From Asterella californica (lineage: Eukaryota; Streptophyta; Marchantiopsida; Marchantiales; Aytoniaceae), in contig JAYKYS010000001.1 of the NCBI GenBank assembly GCA_036924285.1, forward strand, positions 35,029,501-35,093,500: DNA of 64,000 nucleotides, in the 5' to 3' direction. A program made the position numbers and the translations under genes. How positions within the stretch are numbered: position 1 is the first letter of the stretch; each line of letters begins with the position of its first letter. The notes under the pieces were generated by a model. The model saw nothing but the letters and a program-made list of their open reading frames with translations, did no database searches and was not told the origin of the DNA. Positions 21,562 through 32,035 of the stretch are shown piece by piece.

Positions 21562-22846
21562 GCCTGCTTTGAAACACAAATCCGAGACTGATGTCTCATG
21601 TTGCAAAACCAGCTTCTCATGCCATGTAGCACTCTTCCTCAGATTCTCAAATGGAAGGAGTCCAGATCTAGAGACGGATGTTGTTGCTTGGCTGAACCAT
21701 GACCACGGACGATACTGTCTGTGGACAGGGTTTTCCATCCGCGTTATCGAACTACTAAAAGGAGTTCATCAGAGGGTTGTGCCCGTATACTGCTTTGCAC
21801 TAGGAGAACCTCTCGCTCTCCGGTAACTAGCGGACAAGTCAGCCACGAAAGTTAACCAAGTGGTTGAAAGATGCCGGATGAACCTAGTAGAGAACGGAAC
21901 TTTTATCACCTGAGAGGAAATTGCTTGACACGCTCGTTCTTGAAAGAACCCGAGAACTTCTGGTCCTTGGAGGTCTGGTAAGGAACACAAAATGCAGTTC
22001 CGAGCAGCTCCGTTATGACTCCTGATGGGCTCCTGATAAAGCCCTCGGATCAAAGGATCTGGAGCAAACCAGATTAATCTGGATGGTTAAGGAAGAGTGA
22101 TTCTTTTGATCCTGGCAACGAAAACTTGCTCAGCTCAAGTAAAGAGACAGAGGGATCATTGTTGATCCTGTTAGTTCAGCACGTTTTAGATTTGATCCCT
22201 TTTAAGTGACCGAAACATGTAGGCAGGATTAGCCTAACTACCGTATCGAAGTTAGATCATCTTCTTTGCCGAAACAATCTTTTGTATAAATGATTATTGA
22301 TGACCAGCTTGTATATCAGAGGAGACTAAAGTTGATAAGATCTACTTGATTTGTTCAGTCAAGGAGCAGGTGTATTATGTCGATGACAGCAGTTAAAGGT
22401 TGTATGAGACTTCGTGTAAAGCCAAGTTTCTAGCCATTCTACCCACCAGGAGCAAGGTATAGATGGGCAAACAGCCAGACTTAAGTCTTCGCATGATAAG
22501 TACCGACCGTCGGTCCTTCAAGTGGACAGTATTTAATTAAAAGCTTAACGCTACTTCTGAAACCCTATACTGTGAACAACTATGGCTGTATCATGATCGA
22601 GTTGTACCACGTTGCTATGAGAAATGTTGGTGAAACGAAGTTCTTCAGATGCTTTGGTTACAGTAAGTGGTTCAGAGAAAAGCTTCTTTGTAGAAGGAGC
22701 AGGTACACAGCAAGAATATTAATAGGTTAATTTCGTGTTATCGAGCAGCAGTGATATCTGTAACTCATGTGCACGTTAACGACTGCGTGTTCCTGCTACC
22801 TCCAGAACTAATGCCACTGCTGATAAGATTAAGTAGCAGTAGTCTT
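21562..22846. other. 3' flank of the NSP1-type gene, no further gene
   Basis: The first few hundred bases are probably 3'UTR. The remainder holds only short frames with no domain. No tRNA or other RNA gene was recognised. Confidence 0.45.
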
Positions 22847-23180
22847 TCATGGAGGGCTAGATGAATCCAATGCCTGGTATGATGTTCCGTGAGCTTCATG
22901 CCAGGCATCTGGCATGAGGCTTACAGGCACAAACCCGCAATAATTCTGTGGAACTTCCACATCCACCTTCTCCCCGTCCATATGCACAGCTCCTGTCATC
23001 AGTCTCTTGTGTCTCGTCGAACTGTGCAAAAGTGATAACGTGCTTGTCCTTGTGCCTATTAAATTCCGAGAACTGTTCAAACAATTTTTCTGTGTACTTG
23101 TCTAGGTTCTCCGAGTAGGAGTCTCCCAGTCTCCTTAGGTCTAATAGAAAGCCTCCATCACAAACAGTCCTATCGTCCTG
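22847..23180 (-). pseudogene. Unrecognised protein-coding fragment
   Basis: Reading on the minus strand from about 23180, an open frame with protein-like composition contains CDGGFLLDLRRLGDSYSEN, then KLFEQFSEFNRHKDKH and TFAQFDETQETDD. Near 23000 sensible reading passes to another frame containing HMDGEKVDVEVPQNYCGF and LMPDAWHEAHGT and stops near 22847. An AG dinucleotide just upstream of the first motif could be a splice acceptor, with a stop codon beyond it. The frame change suggests either a frameshift or a missed intron. I do not recognise the family. It lies between the GRAS gene and the broken hydrolase and may be one exon of a gene or a gene relic. Confidence 0.4.
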
Positions 23181-23726
23181 CTATTGGTGCTACTTCCCTG
23201 ATGAGCACACGCGTAGGAGGATCGAGGAAAAGATATTGATTGACCAACGACTTTGTTTTCTCGCCTCATAGTATTCAACCAGCTATCAACCGCTCTGGTT
23301 CTCTTAATTATCTGAAGGTCATGGCGGTGAGATCTACAGGCTAGTTAATCTGCCCCGTTGCTAGCTAGGTATGGAACTTATTTTCTTGCAGGGCTATTAT
23401 CCTCAAGTAAATCTGTAAATACTACCGTAACGATTGTTTCGGCCCGACTTTACTTGTCTTCCTCATTCTGTACAAATCGAAAAGAATCACTTGCTTTACA
23501 CAGTTCTCATGTGCTCGCTGACCACTGATCGTGGAAATCAATCATAATCAATAGAACCATCTACTTTTCTTAGACAGTAGCGAGTACAGCAAATTTTAGC
23601 TGCCACGTAGAGATCGCTTGTGAGTGGACCGACCGTATTCGGGCATGGAAGAGACAGGTCCTTCAGTCATGTAAGAAATAGCTCTTTAGCTCGTTTCACT
23701 TCCCTGTGGCATGACAACGTGCATTC

Positions 23727-24789
23727 TCAATCTCGACCAGCGTCCTCTAATTTCTTTGCAAGTAATTCAGGAGCAGTATACATCGCTTCATCATCCCCCG
23801 GCATCTCTACCAACCTGAAAATCCCTAACCTGCAGGAGTAGGTTGGGTGGTAGCCATTTTCCAGCGAGCGTGAAGTATCTGTTGTTTAAGTGCAAGTAGG
23901 ATCTGGGAATTCGTAGCTCGAAGAAGGCTTTGAGGTCCTGGCACTCCGCAAAAGATTGCGACCCCTGATGCCAAGCTGCATGTCCCATTCAATACACAGA
24001 GTCAGAGTTAGCATTGATCCTGATGCTCTCCGCTGATTGCGGTTCTACCCCAGTTACACATCGAAAGCTCACCAGGAGGACAGCATATGATATTCGCACT
24101 CACGAACTCTCTGGAATCTCTTCCAGTAGACGAATTGTAAGAAGACCAGAATCTGAATCCGATCATTACATGCATTTCTAAACTTCTGAAGGTGCACGTA
24201 ACGGCTTTTCTGTTTAGTGATCCGAAATGGATCTTCCTGGTTTCCCCTCATCACTTCCAAACCAGAGATCGCCAGCTCTGCGGTACGTAGAATCACTTAC
24301 CTGAGGACTTAGTTGCTTGTAAATGATCCTAGAAGTGTCCAAATCGACGGTATTGGTGAACATTTCTCGAAATATATCGAAAGCTAGCATGAGTGACATG
24401 TCTCCAGTCTGGATTTCAGGTGGCGAGGTAACAATCAAGGCGTCCCGAAAATCCTCATGCACAGTTTCCAGGAAATTGTCGCCATGTCTCAACACCATGG
24501 CTGAAACGAAGACCAGTCTTCTGATTCTCTGCGGAATCAGCTGAGCTACGTGCTGAATCACTGGACCTCCGATACTATGCGCCACCAACACGAAGTTCAC
24601 GAAGCCTCTTTGCACTATGTTTTTCACCAAATCCTGAACTATCTCTTGTACAGGATAGCTTCTTCGTACCGCCGACGGTCCACAGCCGAGTAGCGTTGGC
24701 GCGTAAGTCGTGTGGCGCCTTCACACAACTTGATCGCATGCGCTCCCGTTGTGCCAAGCTCCATGGATGAGTACAAAATGCAAACCCAT
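23727..24789 (-). pseudogene. MES-type alpha/beta hydrolase, broken
   Basis: On the minus strand, ATG 24789 begins MGLHFVLIHGAWHNGSACDQ, the oxyanion HGAW signature of plant methylesterase and hydroxynitrile lyase-like alpha/beta hydrolases. An in-frame TGA follows at once, after which APTLLGCGPSAVR continues in the same frame. VLVAHSIGG (nucleophile Ser in A-H-S-x-G) lies near 24570. A clean CTCAG/GTAAGT donor sits at 24301/24300. A downstream exon (about 23937 on) has LRIPRSYLHLNN and, after a one-base frameshift near 23830, FRLVEMPGDDEAMY and the expected ELLAKKLEDAGRD C-terminus, ending at TGA 23727-23729. In the catalytic His region (normally P-G-x-H-E) the sequence reads PGDDEAM, so the His is also lost. 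Such enzymes usually hydrolyse small ester hormones. With a stop, a frameshift and a lost His, this copy is almost certainly non-functional. Confidence 0.8.
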
Positions 24790-25394
24790 CTGGCAAAGTC
24801 TTCAGTCGATGTACGGGGAGCGAGTTCGATGAATCTGTGGGACTATGATCGAGGGGAATCTTGTGACAGAAATCATTTCTCGTATGAGCAGCTCGTCTGA
24901 AGGACGAGTTAAGACTGCTGGATATAAGGTCTTAGTGATACTTCCATAGCTGCGTAGTGACGAAGGAAGCCAGGAGAGTGGAGCATTTTAGGCTCAGCCT
25001 GTCATAGGTCCATATTTGTCTCTAGTTTTAACTCTTTATTCTGTACTTGAGGCGATTATTCCCAGAGTCGTCCGACGACTGCTCTCTTCAAAAATCCAAA
25101 CCTCCGCAAATGTCGTTCCACGTTCAAGGCGAGCCAGCATCCCAACAAAACTTGTTATCTGCACCTGCTGGGACAGGAGCAGACATATTACAGAGAGGAA
25201 GCATCAAACCTTTAGAGGCTCAAACCTTTAGAGGCTCAAACGATACTGAAATTCCCATGGAGTGTACGTACATCGTTGTTATACGAATGGATCGTATCAG
25301 TGCTAGGACGCAGTAGTCAAGTCAGTGCTTACCATTTGCGGATGATCAGAAGATGAGTGCATTTTTACCGCGAGACCTCGATGAGCAGACCAGA
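24790..25394. other. No gene recognised
   Basis: Short frames only. Near 25205-25235 a 15-20 bp segment (CCTTTAGAGGCTCAAA) is directly duplicated. Confidence 0.4.
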
Positions 25395-25399
25395 GGAGC

Positions 25400-25597
25400 G
25401 GTTAGAGAACCAAACAAAGTGAATAGTCTCTCCTGTTGAAGAGATATAAGTAAAGGATCAGTCGACTCATCATCTCCCAAGATGGAGTGGTTATATAGTC
25501 TAACTTATGGAGGTTAGTCACTATTCAGTCATTAGTCATAGATATGTGAATGTAGAGGTGACTATAGAGGTTAATATACTAGACATGATCTTTAACA
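25400..25597 (-). repeat. 3' LTR of copia element (198 bp)
   Basis: Aligns with 29732-29945 over its full length with scattered substitutions and a few small gaps. On the plus strand it runs from GGTTAGAGAACC to ATCTTTAACA. The outer base pair is mutated relative to TGTTAGAG in the other LTR. Confidence 0.9.
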
Positions 25598-26482
25598 CCC
25601 CTCTTAATGTCAGTGGTATTGAATATTGATCAAGTTCAAGTCTCAATTTTTGAAATCTGTCAGAAGACAAAGACTTGGTGAATATATCAGCAGTTTGATC
25701 ATCAGTTGTTACCCATTGAGTAACAACCTCTCTTGAAATTATTTTCTCCTTTATGAAGTGGAATTGCACTTCAATGTGCTTTGTTCTAGCATGGTGCACT
25801 GGGTTTTTCTTCAATCCTTTTGCATTCGTACTATCAGTCCAGATTACTGTTGGAGTGTCTTGGTTGACATCTACATCCTCCAATATCCATCTTAGCCAAA
25901 TGACCTCTCGTGTTGCATTACACAGGTCACGATATTCTGCTTCAGAGGAGGATAAAGCAATAGTTGGCTGCTTTTTGCACTGCCAAGTGATGGCACCTCT
26001 TCCCAACATAATGCAAATCTGGACATTGATTTACGATTTGTAGACTCGTCTGCCCAATCAGCATCTGTAAACCCAACAAGTCCAAGTGACTTATCTAAGC
26101 TATATCTGAGCCCATAGCTGGTAGTTCCCCTGAGGTAGCGCAAAACTCTCTTTGCTGCCCTCATATGCATTATTGTGGAAGACTCCATATTCTGACTGAG
26201 TTTGCTGACTGCATACGAAATATCTGATCTTGTAGTGATAGCCAAGTAAATTAACTTCCCGGTCATCTTCTTGAACTCTGTTGCATCTGCACGCTCATTA
26301 TCAACAGAAGAACTTTGCCATTCCTTTGAGATAACCATAAGAGTAGGCGCAGGCTTGCACTTCTCTATCTGAAAATCCTGAAGTATACTTTTTGTGTATC
26401 TTGCTTGAGTGAGATATAACATATCGTTGTCTTCCAAAAACTGAACTCCAAGACAAAAGTTGAGAAGTCTTAGATCCTTCAT
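25536..26482 (-). pseudogene. Copia RT C-terminus and RNase H
   Basis: Two overlapping frames. 26482-25892 carries FCLGVQFLEDN, SILQDFQIEKCKP, KLIYLAITTRSDI and LRYLRGT, all typical of the copia RT-to-RNase H connection. 26009-25536 carries WQCKKQPTIALSSSEAEYRDL, WTDSTNAKGL and RTKHIEVQFHFIKEK of RNase H. A frameshift near 25990 separates them. The last frame runs into the 3' LTR. Confidence 0.85.
25598..25605 (-). other. Polypurine tract
   Basis: The minus strand reads AAGAGGGG immediately before the 3' LTR. This is the expected plus-strand primer for reverse transcription. Confidence 0.7.
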
Positions 26483-26670
26483 ATCAAACTCTTGCAGTAA
26501 GGTTGCTGATTCTTCCGTACTCTTCCTTGATTACTTCCGGATATTATCTGGTCATCCACATACAGTAACAGTAACACAATACCTTGAGAAGTAATCAAAA
26601 AGTAGAAGTTTGGATCACCTCTTGTAGGAGAGAAGCCTTGCTGCTTCAAGAAGGTGTCGATTCTTGTGTA

Positions 26671-27480
26671 TCAAGCTCTTGGAGCTTGTTTAAGACCATA
26701 CAATGTCTTATGCAGCTTGCATACTAATTGTTCACCTCCTTGACGAACAAATCCAGGTGGTTGCTGCAAGTAGATATCTTCTTGAAGAACCCCATTAAAA
26801 AATACATTCTTAACATCCATTTGTAGACATTTCCAACCATGTAGTTTTGAAAGAGCACAAAGAACTCGAATGGAGTTAAGTTTTACCACAGGTGTGAAGG
26901 TCTCTTGAAAATCTTCTCCTGCAGTCTGCAAGTAACCTTTTGCAACAAGGCGAGCCTTGTATCTCTCAATAGATCCATCCGCATGTCTCTTGATCTTATA
27001 AACCCACTTACAGCCAAGTGCTTTCCTGTTTGATGGAAGAAGTATTAGGATCCAGGTTGCATTTTTGAGTAATGCATCATATTCTTCTTGCATTGCACGT
27101 CTCCATTGATCTTTGTTGAAAACCTCCTCGAATGAAATAGTTTCTCCATCACCTTGAGCTTCAGCCATGAGAATATAATCCTCTAGCCTTGCAGGAACCT
27201 TCCTTGTTCTAATATGTCTCCCTGGTTGAGCAGCAAGATTCGAATCTAGAGTAGTCTGGTGTATGAGAGACGAATCTGCTGTAGTTGGATCTGATTCAGT
27301 AACTTCAACTTGTGTAGGTGGCGGTTCTAGCTGAGCTTCTTCTTCTTCTTGATTATCTGAAATAGGTGTGTGGACTGAAAGAGGTGGCAGGTCAATAAGA
27401 TGATGCTGTGAATTTCGAGATGGAAGGACCTCTAAAAGCACTACATCTCGACTGATAATAATCTTTCTTGCAGCACTCAA
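26671..27480 (-). pseudogene. Copia reverse transcriptase, N-terminal part
   Basis: The 269-codon frame has an acidic linker, then W-x-x-AMQEEYDALLKN, then GCKWVYKIKRHADGS and YKARLVAKGYLQ, then QMDVKNVFFNG containing the first catalytic Asp. It breaks at KLHKTLYGLKQAPRA. The YVDD box is still readable in the short gap that follows (near 26555), so only a frame break separates the two halves of RT. Confidence 0.85.
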
Positions 27481-27512
27481 GAGCCTATATCTTTTTTCTC
27501 TTGCTGGATATC

Positions 27513-28058
27513 CTATGAATGTACAGATCTGATATCTATCGTCAAACTTTTGGAGTAATTGTTGAGGAGTTCTAGCATATGCTTTACATCCAAAAATTCA
27601 TAATTAAGGAGGTCTGGTTTCTTCTCTGTGAAAGCTTCGAATGGAGTTTTGTTGTTCACAGCATTTGTTGGACTTCTGTTAAGAAGGTACACCGCAGTAT
27701 TCACAGCTTCAGCCCAAAGGTCTTTTGGAAGGTCTTGCTCAAGGAGAAGACTTCTTGCCATCTCCACGGCAGTTCTGTTCTTCCGTTCAACCACTCCTTT
27801 TTGCTGAGGTGTGTAAGTCGTAGTCAACTGTCGCAGTATCTCCTTCTCAGCAAAATATTTATCAGCAGCCTTGGAAGTGAACTCTCCTCCTCTATCACTT
27901 CGCAGACTCTTCACGAGCTGTTCAGTTTGTCTTTCCATCATGTTAACAAGTTGTTGAAGATGCGAGAGTGCTTTAGACTTTCTTAACAAGAAGAAATCCC
28001 AAATATATCTCGAGAAGTCATCAACAACCAGCATGAAGTACTTAGAACCTCTAAGCAA
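27513..28058 (-). pseudogene. Copia integrase core
   Basis: An uninterrupted 181-codon frame holds the DDE catalytic triad in context: VVDDFSRY, LRSDRGGEF and QQKGVVERKNR. It ends in a frameshifted tail. Upstream, a GKLVY-like and C-x-x-C zinc-finger remnant is visible in other frames around 28150-28200. Integrase would insert the cDNA into chromosomal DNA. Here it is cut off from gag and RT by frameshifts. Confidence 0.8.
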
Positions 28059-28685
28059 AATTGTCTCAGTAGGTCCATAGAGATCTGTACGTAACAGCTG
28101 AAGGATCTATGTTGCTCATGTTGTAGTAGATTTGAAGAACTTCTTTCGAGTCTGCTTAGACTTGAGACAAACTTCACACGGAATGTTAACATAGACTAGT
28201 TTGGAAACACCAAGGGCCAAGTCCTCATGAAACAACTTATGCATTTTCTGATAGTGTAAGTGTTCAAGTCGAAGATATCATAATTGACTCGTATCTGTTA
28301 CAGCAGCTAGAACTGGAGCAACCAAAGGTAAGGCTTGTAACTCATACAAGTGGCCAACCTTCAGTCCTGTAGCTACCACATATCCTTGGTCGAGAATGGA
28401 ACATGCTTGTGCACCACACCAGATACAAACCAAACAACTCCAATGATTCTGATTTGAACTAAAGGTAGTTTAATACGGATGTTACCTTTCCCTTGGACTT
28501 GATATCCCTTACCATCGCCCAGTCATATCTCAGGTCCATTCAAAAGATGAAAATATTGAAATCACTCTTTTTTTGATGTGATATGATTCGATGCTCCAGA
28601 ATCAATCCACCATTGTTGGTCATGAGCATCTGTGTACATGGTAGTGAAGAATAGTTTCTGTTCATGATCAGATATATGTACGAAG

Positions 28686-29209
28686 TTATCTCTGTTGGTG
28701 TTTGACGTTGATCAAATGTCTTCTTCCGGCAGTCATACGCGAAGTGACCCCTTGTAAGCTCTGGAGCACTATTAGCACCAAGTTCTCCTCGTCTATGCCT
28801 CCACCCAGATTCTTCAGTTGTTGTACCAACCCTTTAACTGTATTGAAGTGCTCTTCGAGTGAGATACCTGCACCCGTTTGCAAAGTATTCAACTTTCTGC
28901 ATAGGATTCTCTTCCTCCCTCGAGCTGCTCCTTCGTGCTTCTTGGTGAATGTATCCCAAGCATCTTGTGAAGTTTTAACCTCTAAGATATCTAAGACTTA
29001 CGAGTCTTTGATTGTCATGCTTGTTGATCTCTTTTGTTCCAAGCTTTGACAGCTGCTGGTGATTCATAAGGTCTTTCGTCATCACCTAGCACTATGTCCC
29101 ACAAGTCGTAGTTATGAAAAATAGCTTGAACTTTGAAACACCATATTGGATAGTTTGTGCTATCCAACATGTGTTGATCATGAAGCAAGTTATCACTAAC
29201 GTTAGTCAT
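28686..29209 (-). pseudogene. Copia gag remnant
   Basis: Two frames, 29209-29015 and 28892-28686, carry gag features: LDSTNYPIWCFKVQAIF (the typical copia N-terminal W motif), then LEEHFNTVKGLVQQL. A GHFAYDCRKK zinc-knuckle remnant is readable near 28755-28725. Stops and frame changes separate the pieces, so no intact gag is produced. Confidence 0.75.
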
Positions 29210-29276
29210 CGATAAAAAATAAAGTAGATGAGAAAAATCCAGAACTCTCCAAAGTGATTGTGGAGGTGGAAGTAGT

Positions 29277-29513
29277 GTCTATAATGTAATCTTCTGCAAT
29301 CTCGTCCAGCACGGCAAAGATCTTAGAAACGTCAAAATCGATCATTAAGGTCTTCATAAACACAGTCAAAGTTCCATTGACCAAGGGTTCTCCAAAGTGT
29401 AACTTTCTTATATGAGGTCTATTTGACTGTGTTTTTGAAGACCTTAACGATCAATTTTGACGTTTCTGAGATCTTGTCGTGCTGGACGAGATTGCAGAGG
29501 ATTACAATATAGA
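29277..29513. repeat. Inverted repeat, about 85 bp arms, in copia leader
   Basis: The arm at 29285-29370 and the arm at 29422-29506 are near-perfect reverse complements (a handful of mismatches) around a loop of about 51 nt, with weaker pairing extending outwards. It lies between the 5' LTR and gag. A transcript would fold into a long hairpin. Confidence 0.85.
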
Positions 29514-29719
29514 ATGCAACCTTTGAGGAGCCTTTTTAACCCCAAATCCATTCTCAGATTTGTCTAATTCGATCTCTTTTCTCTCAAAAAATGCAGTCAA
29601 AGGTGATTTGATCTGAAATTTTCACCTTCTTTCTCACTTTTCAGTTGAAGATAGTGTGTTCACTCTATATCCTTTTCACTCTATGGTTCCTCAATCTCCT
29701 TGCTAATGCTCGTATCTTA

Positions 29720-29731
29720 GCTCTGATACCA
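29720..29731 (-). other. Primer-binding site for tRNA-iMet
   Basis: The minus strand reads TGGTATCAGAGC directly after the 5' LTR. This is the standard Ty1/copia primer site of plants. Confidence 0.9.
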
Positions 29732-29945
29732 TGTTAGAGAACCAAACGAAGTGAATGGTCTTTCTTGTTGAAGAGATATCAGTAAAAGGATCAGTCGACT
29801 CATCATCTCCCAAGAGGGGATTGTTATATAGTTATATATGGACAAGAGGTTAGTCACTAGTCGGTCATTAGTCATATATATGTGACTGTAGATGTGCTTA
29901 TAGAGGTGACTATAGAGATTAATATACTAGGCATTATCTTTAACA
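29732..29945 (-). repeat. 5' LTR of copia element (214 bp)
   Basis: On the plus strand it runs from TGTTAGAGAACC to TCTTTAACA, ending in the perfect short inverted repeat TGTTA/TAACA. GGAGC follows at 29946-29950. Confidence 0.9.
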
Positions 29946-29950
29946 GGAGC

Positions 29951-30247
29951 TAGCTATCAACCTCGAGATAAACAACGGATGGGCAAAGGGGAATGAAAAT
30001 CATATCCGCACTATGTATGTGAGAAAATTTATGCAGCAGAACCAACCTTGAAAGGTCCAAATGCAAATGCAGGTTGTATCATCGTCAGTGAACCACTTGC
30101 AGATGCCGCTCTTCCGCTGTAATAGGAAGCTGTCAAGACGCAGTGAAGCGTATCAGTGTGGAGGCATCAAGAGCCTGTAGCAATCATCTCTACATCTCTG
30201 GAGGGTCACACAGATCTATACCTCTTGAAGGTTCACAGCACTAAGTA
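29951..30247. other. No gene recognised
   Basis: Short unassigned sequence between the copia element and the tandem repeats. Confidence 0.4.
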
Positions 30248-30534
30248 AGTAATCTTTCGGAAAGCACTCACGGGAAAAACGCGTTTCTCTCACCGAACTG
30301 CACATCGTACAAGTTGGTTTATCCCCGTCTGTTTGTCCTCTCCAATCTTGCATCAATCTCGTTTCAAGGTCAACACTTTTGCAATCAGTCTAGTAATCTC
30401 TTGGAAAGCACTCACGGCATGCAACGCGTTTCTCTCACCGGACATCGTACAAGTTGGTTTATCCCCGTCTGTTTGTCCTCTCCAATCTTGCATCCATCTC
30501 GTTTCAAGGTCAACACTTATGCAATCAGTCTCGC
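30248..30534. repeat. Tandem duplication, about 143 bp x 2
   Basis: A unit starting AGTAATCTTTCGGAAAGCAC at 30248 recurs at about 30391. Both copies contain the ACAAGTTGGTTTATCCCCGT and TCGTTTCAAGGTCAACACTT segments with few changes. Confidence 0.85.
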
Positions 30535-30800
30535 TTCAAAGCGGTTACTTCCCAATTTATGGTCAATAGATGGCGAAGAGAGGACCTACTGTTTGTGGTC
30601 AGCCACACTGATTACCCACCTACTTCAGGAGCCTCAGATCTTTTTTTCAAAACTTCCTACCCTGATCACACACTCTACGGTCTAGGCTCGCTTGCAAGGG
30701 CTTAATTCCCAGTTTCTGGTCAACAGTTGTCGAAGAGAGACCTACTCTTTGTGGTCGTCACGTTGACTACCCACTACACCGGAGCCCTAGATTTCTTTTC
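30531..30800. repeat. Second tandem duplication, about 157 bp period
   Basis: TCGCTTCAAAGCGGTTACTT at 30531 and TCGCTTGCAAGGGCTTAATT at about 30688 head two related segments, each with TGGTCAA, CGAAGAGAG, CCTACT and TTTGTGGTC in the same order. This pair is more diverged than the neighbouring 143 bp pair. Confidence 0.7.
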
Positions 30801-31990
30801 AATATTTTCTACAGTGTGTTGCAGTAATCTACGGTGATTCTCGTTGATATTCTCCTCAACTTTCTGCGCATAGAGAAAACAAATCTCCTGCAATAACCGT
30901 AGACGCTCACTCTTGCGGGTCCCAGGAATTATATTCATCACTACCTTTCTTTACATGATCATGCGGAGCTTTCTCAGGGTTAAAGTGCACGTTCCCTTCG
31001 ATCAGTGCTCACCATATGTACAGGCAGAACAAGCCTTCTTTTCTCGTGAAGGAGATCCAGTACGGTTATCTAGCGTTCATCCACCGCCGGAAGTAACTGC
31101 GGCAAAAGTCCAGCCGTAATTCAAGTTTTCTTTCATACTCTTAGCCAGTACAGTAACCGGGGAAAATATATCACAAGCATTTTTCCCCAAGCACACTGCG
31201 GAGTTAAACAGAAAGAACGTCAAAAGTATTGCAGAACCATATGATCACTGAATCGAAATGAACGTAAGAGCTGAGACGATTATATTCGGTTCGGTCACCT
31301 AGGTGCTTGCTCATCCACGTGGGTACGAGAGACAACAATGTCGATAAAAAACCTCACAGAATTATGCAAATTAACGACATTCAGACATTGTTTTGTCGAA
31401 TTGAATCAAACCAAGTGAAAGAAGAATAAGAATCTTTGATCTTTCCAGTTTCTTGTTTTTCTTTTTCCTAATTCATACAGTAAGTTGGGCAGAAGGACCC
31501 GGTAATGATTTCCCGCTTCCTCCCTTTCTGCCGTCCAAATCTATCCCTCGCAATTGATCGATACATATTCTCTGGGACTCTATGTAGTAGCTCATCATGT
31601 TCTCGCAGGCAATCGATGCTGTGCACCGGTACGAGAAGATCCTCACGTATGAACGGAGTCTGTGGTGTCGAAGAATTATTGACATTCAAGTCTGCAGGCC
31701 GAGTGCTCACTCGACCTCAATCAAGATCATGACTTTTTGACCAACCCTCCCCCTATAATACAGAGTTATATATACAGGTTACTAGGGAGTAATGGGTCGG
31801 TCAATGTAACTACTCCTCGTCTTTCGAGGCTATAAATGAATGTTCGCTGCAATGTGCAGCTAAGGCTTAAAATCATAAACGGACCAGCTAGGAAAGAAAA
31901 AAGTGGATGGACACCATAAAGACACTGAGCACGCGTTTAAATCGCGTTTGCCACCACCGACTAGGCACTGCATTTAAATGCTATCTGTAT
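30801..31990. other. No gene recognised
   Basis: Only weak short frames are present. A TATATATA-like site at about 31768 and the palindrome GCATTTAAATGC near 31970 are visible. The right end is probably 3'UTR of the minus-strand calcium sensor. Confidence 0.4.
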
Positions 31991-32013
31991 AATCGCAGAC
32001 TATGACTGCGATT
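31991..32013 (-). other. Hairpin just downstream of calcium-sensor gene
   Basis: AATCGCAG (31991-31998) and CTGCGATT (32006-32013) are exact reverse complements around a 7 nt loop. It lies 23-45 bp after the stop codon of the gene at 32036, so it would be in the 3'UTR and could affect RNA stability or 3' processing. Confidence 0.5.
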
Positions 32014-32035
32014 TCGGAGTGTCTGGCCTCGCGCT

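Larger units (their letters stand above)
25400..29945 (-). mobile_element. Ty1/copia LTR retrotransposon, complete structure, mutated
   Basis: Flanking LTRs (25400-25597 and 29732-29945) bracket gag, integrase, reverse transcriptase and RNase H in copia order on the minus strand. A 5 bp target duplication GGAGC sits at 25395-25399 and 29946-29950. The primer-binding site next to the 5' LTR reads TGGTATCAGAGC on the minus strand, complementary to the 3' end of initiator tRNA-Met, the usual copia primer. A purine tract AAGAGGGG lies next to the 3' LTR. The coding region is split by several stops and frameshifts, and the left LTR has lost its terminal TG, so the element is not autonomous now. 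Confidence 0.92.

Noticed and set aside
25016..25316. Short ORFs left of the copia element
   Set aside because: Short, no motif, and contain a small direct duplication. No support for a gene.
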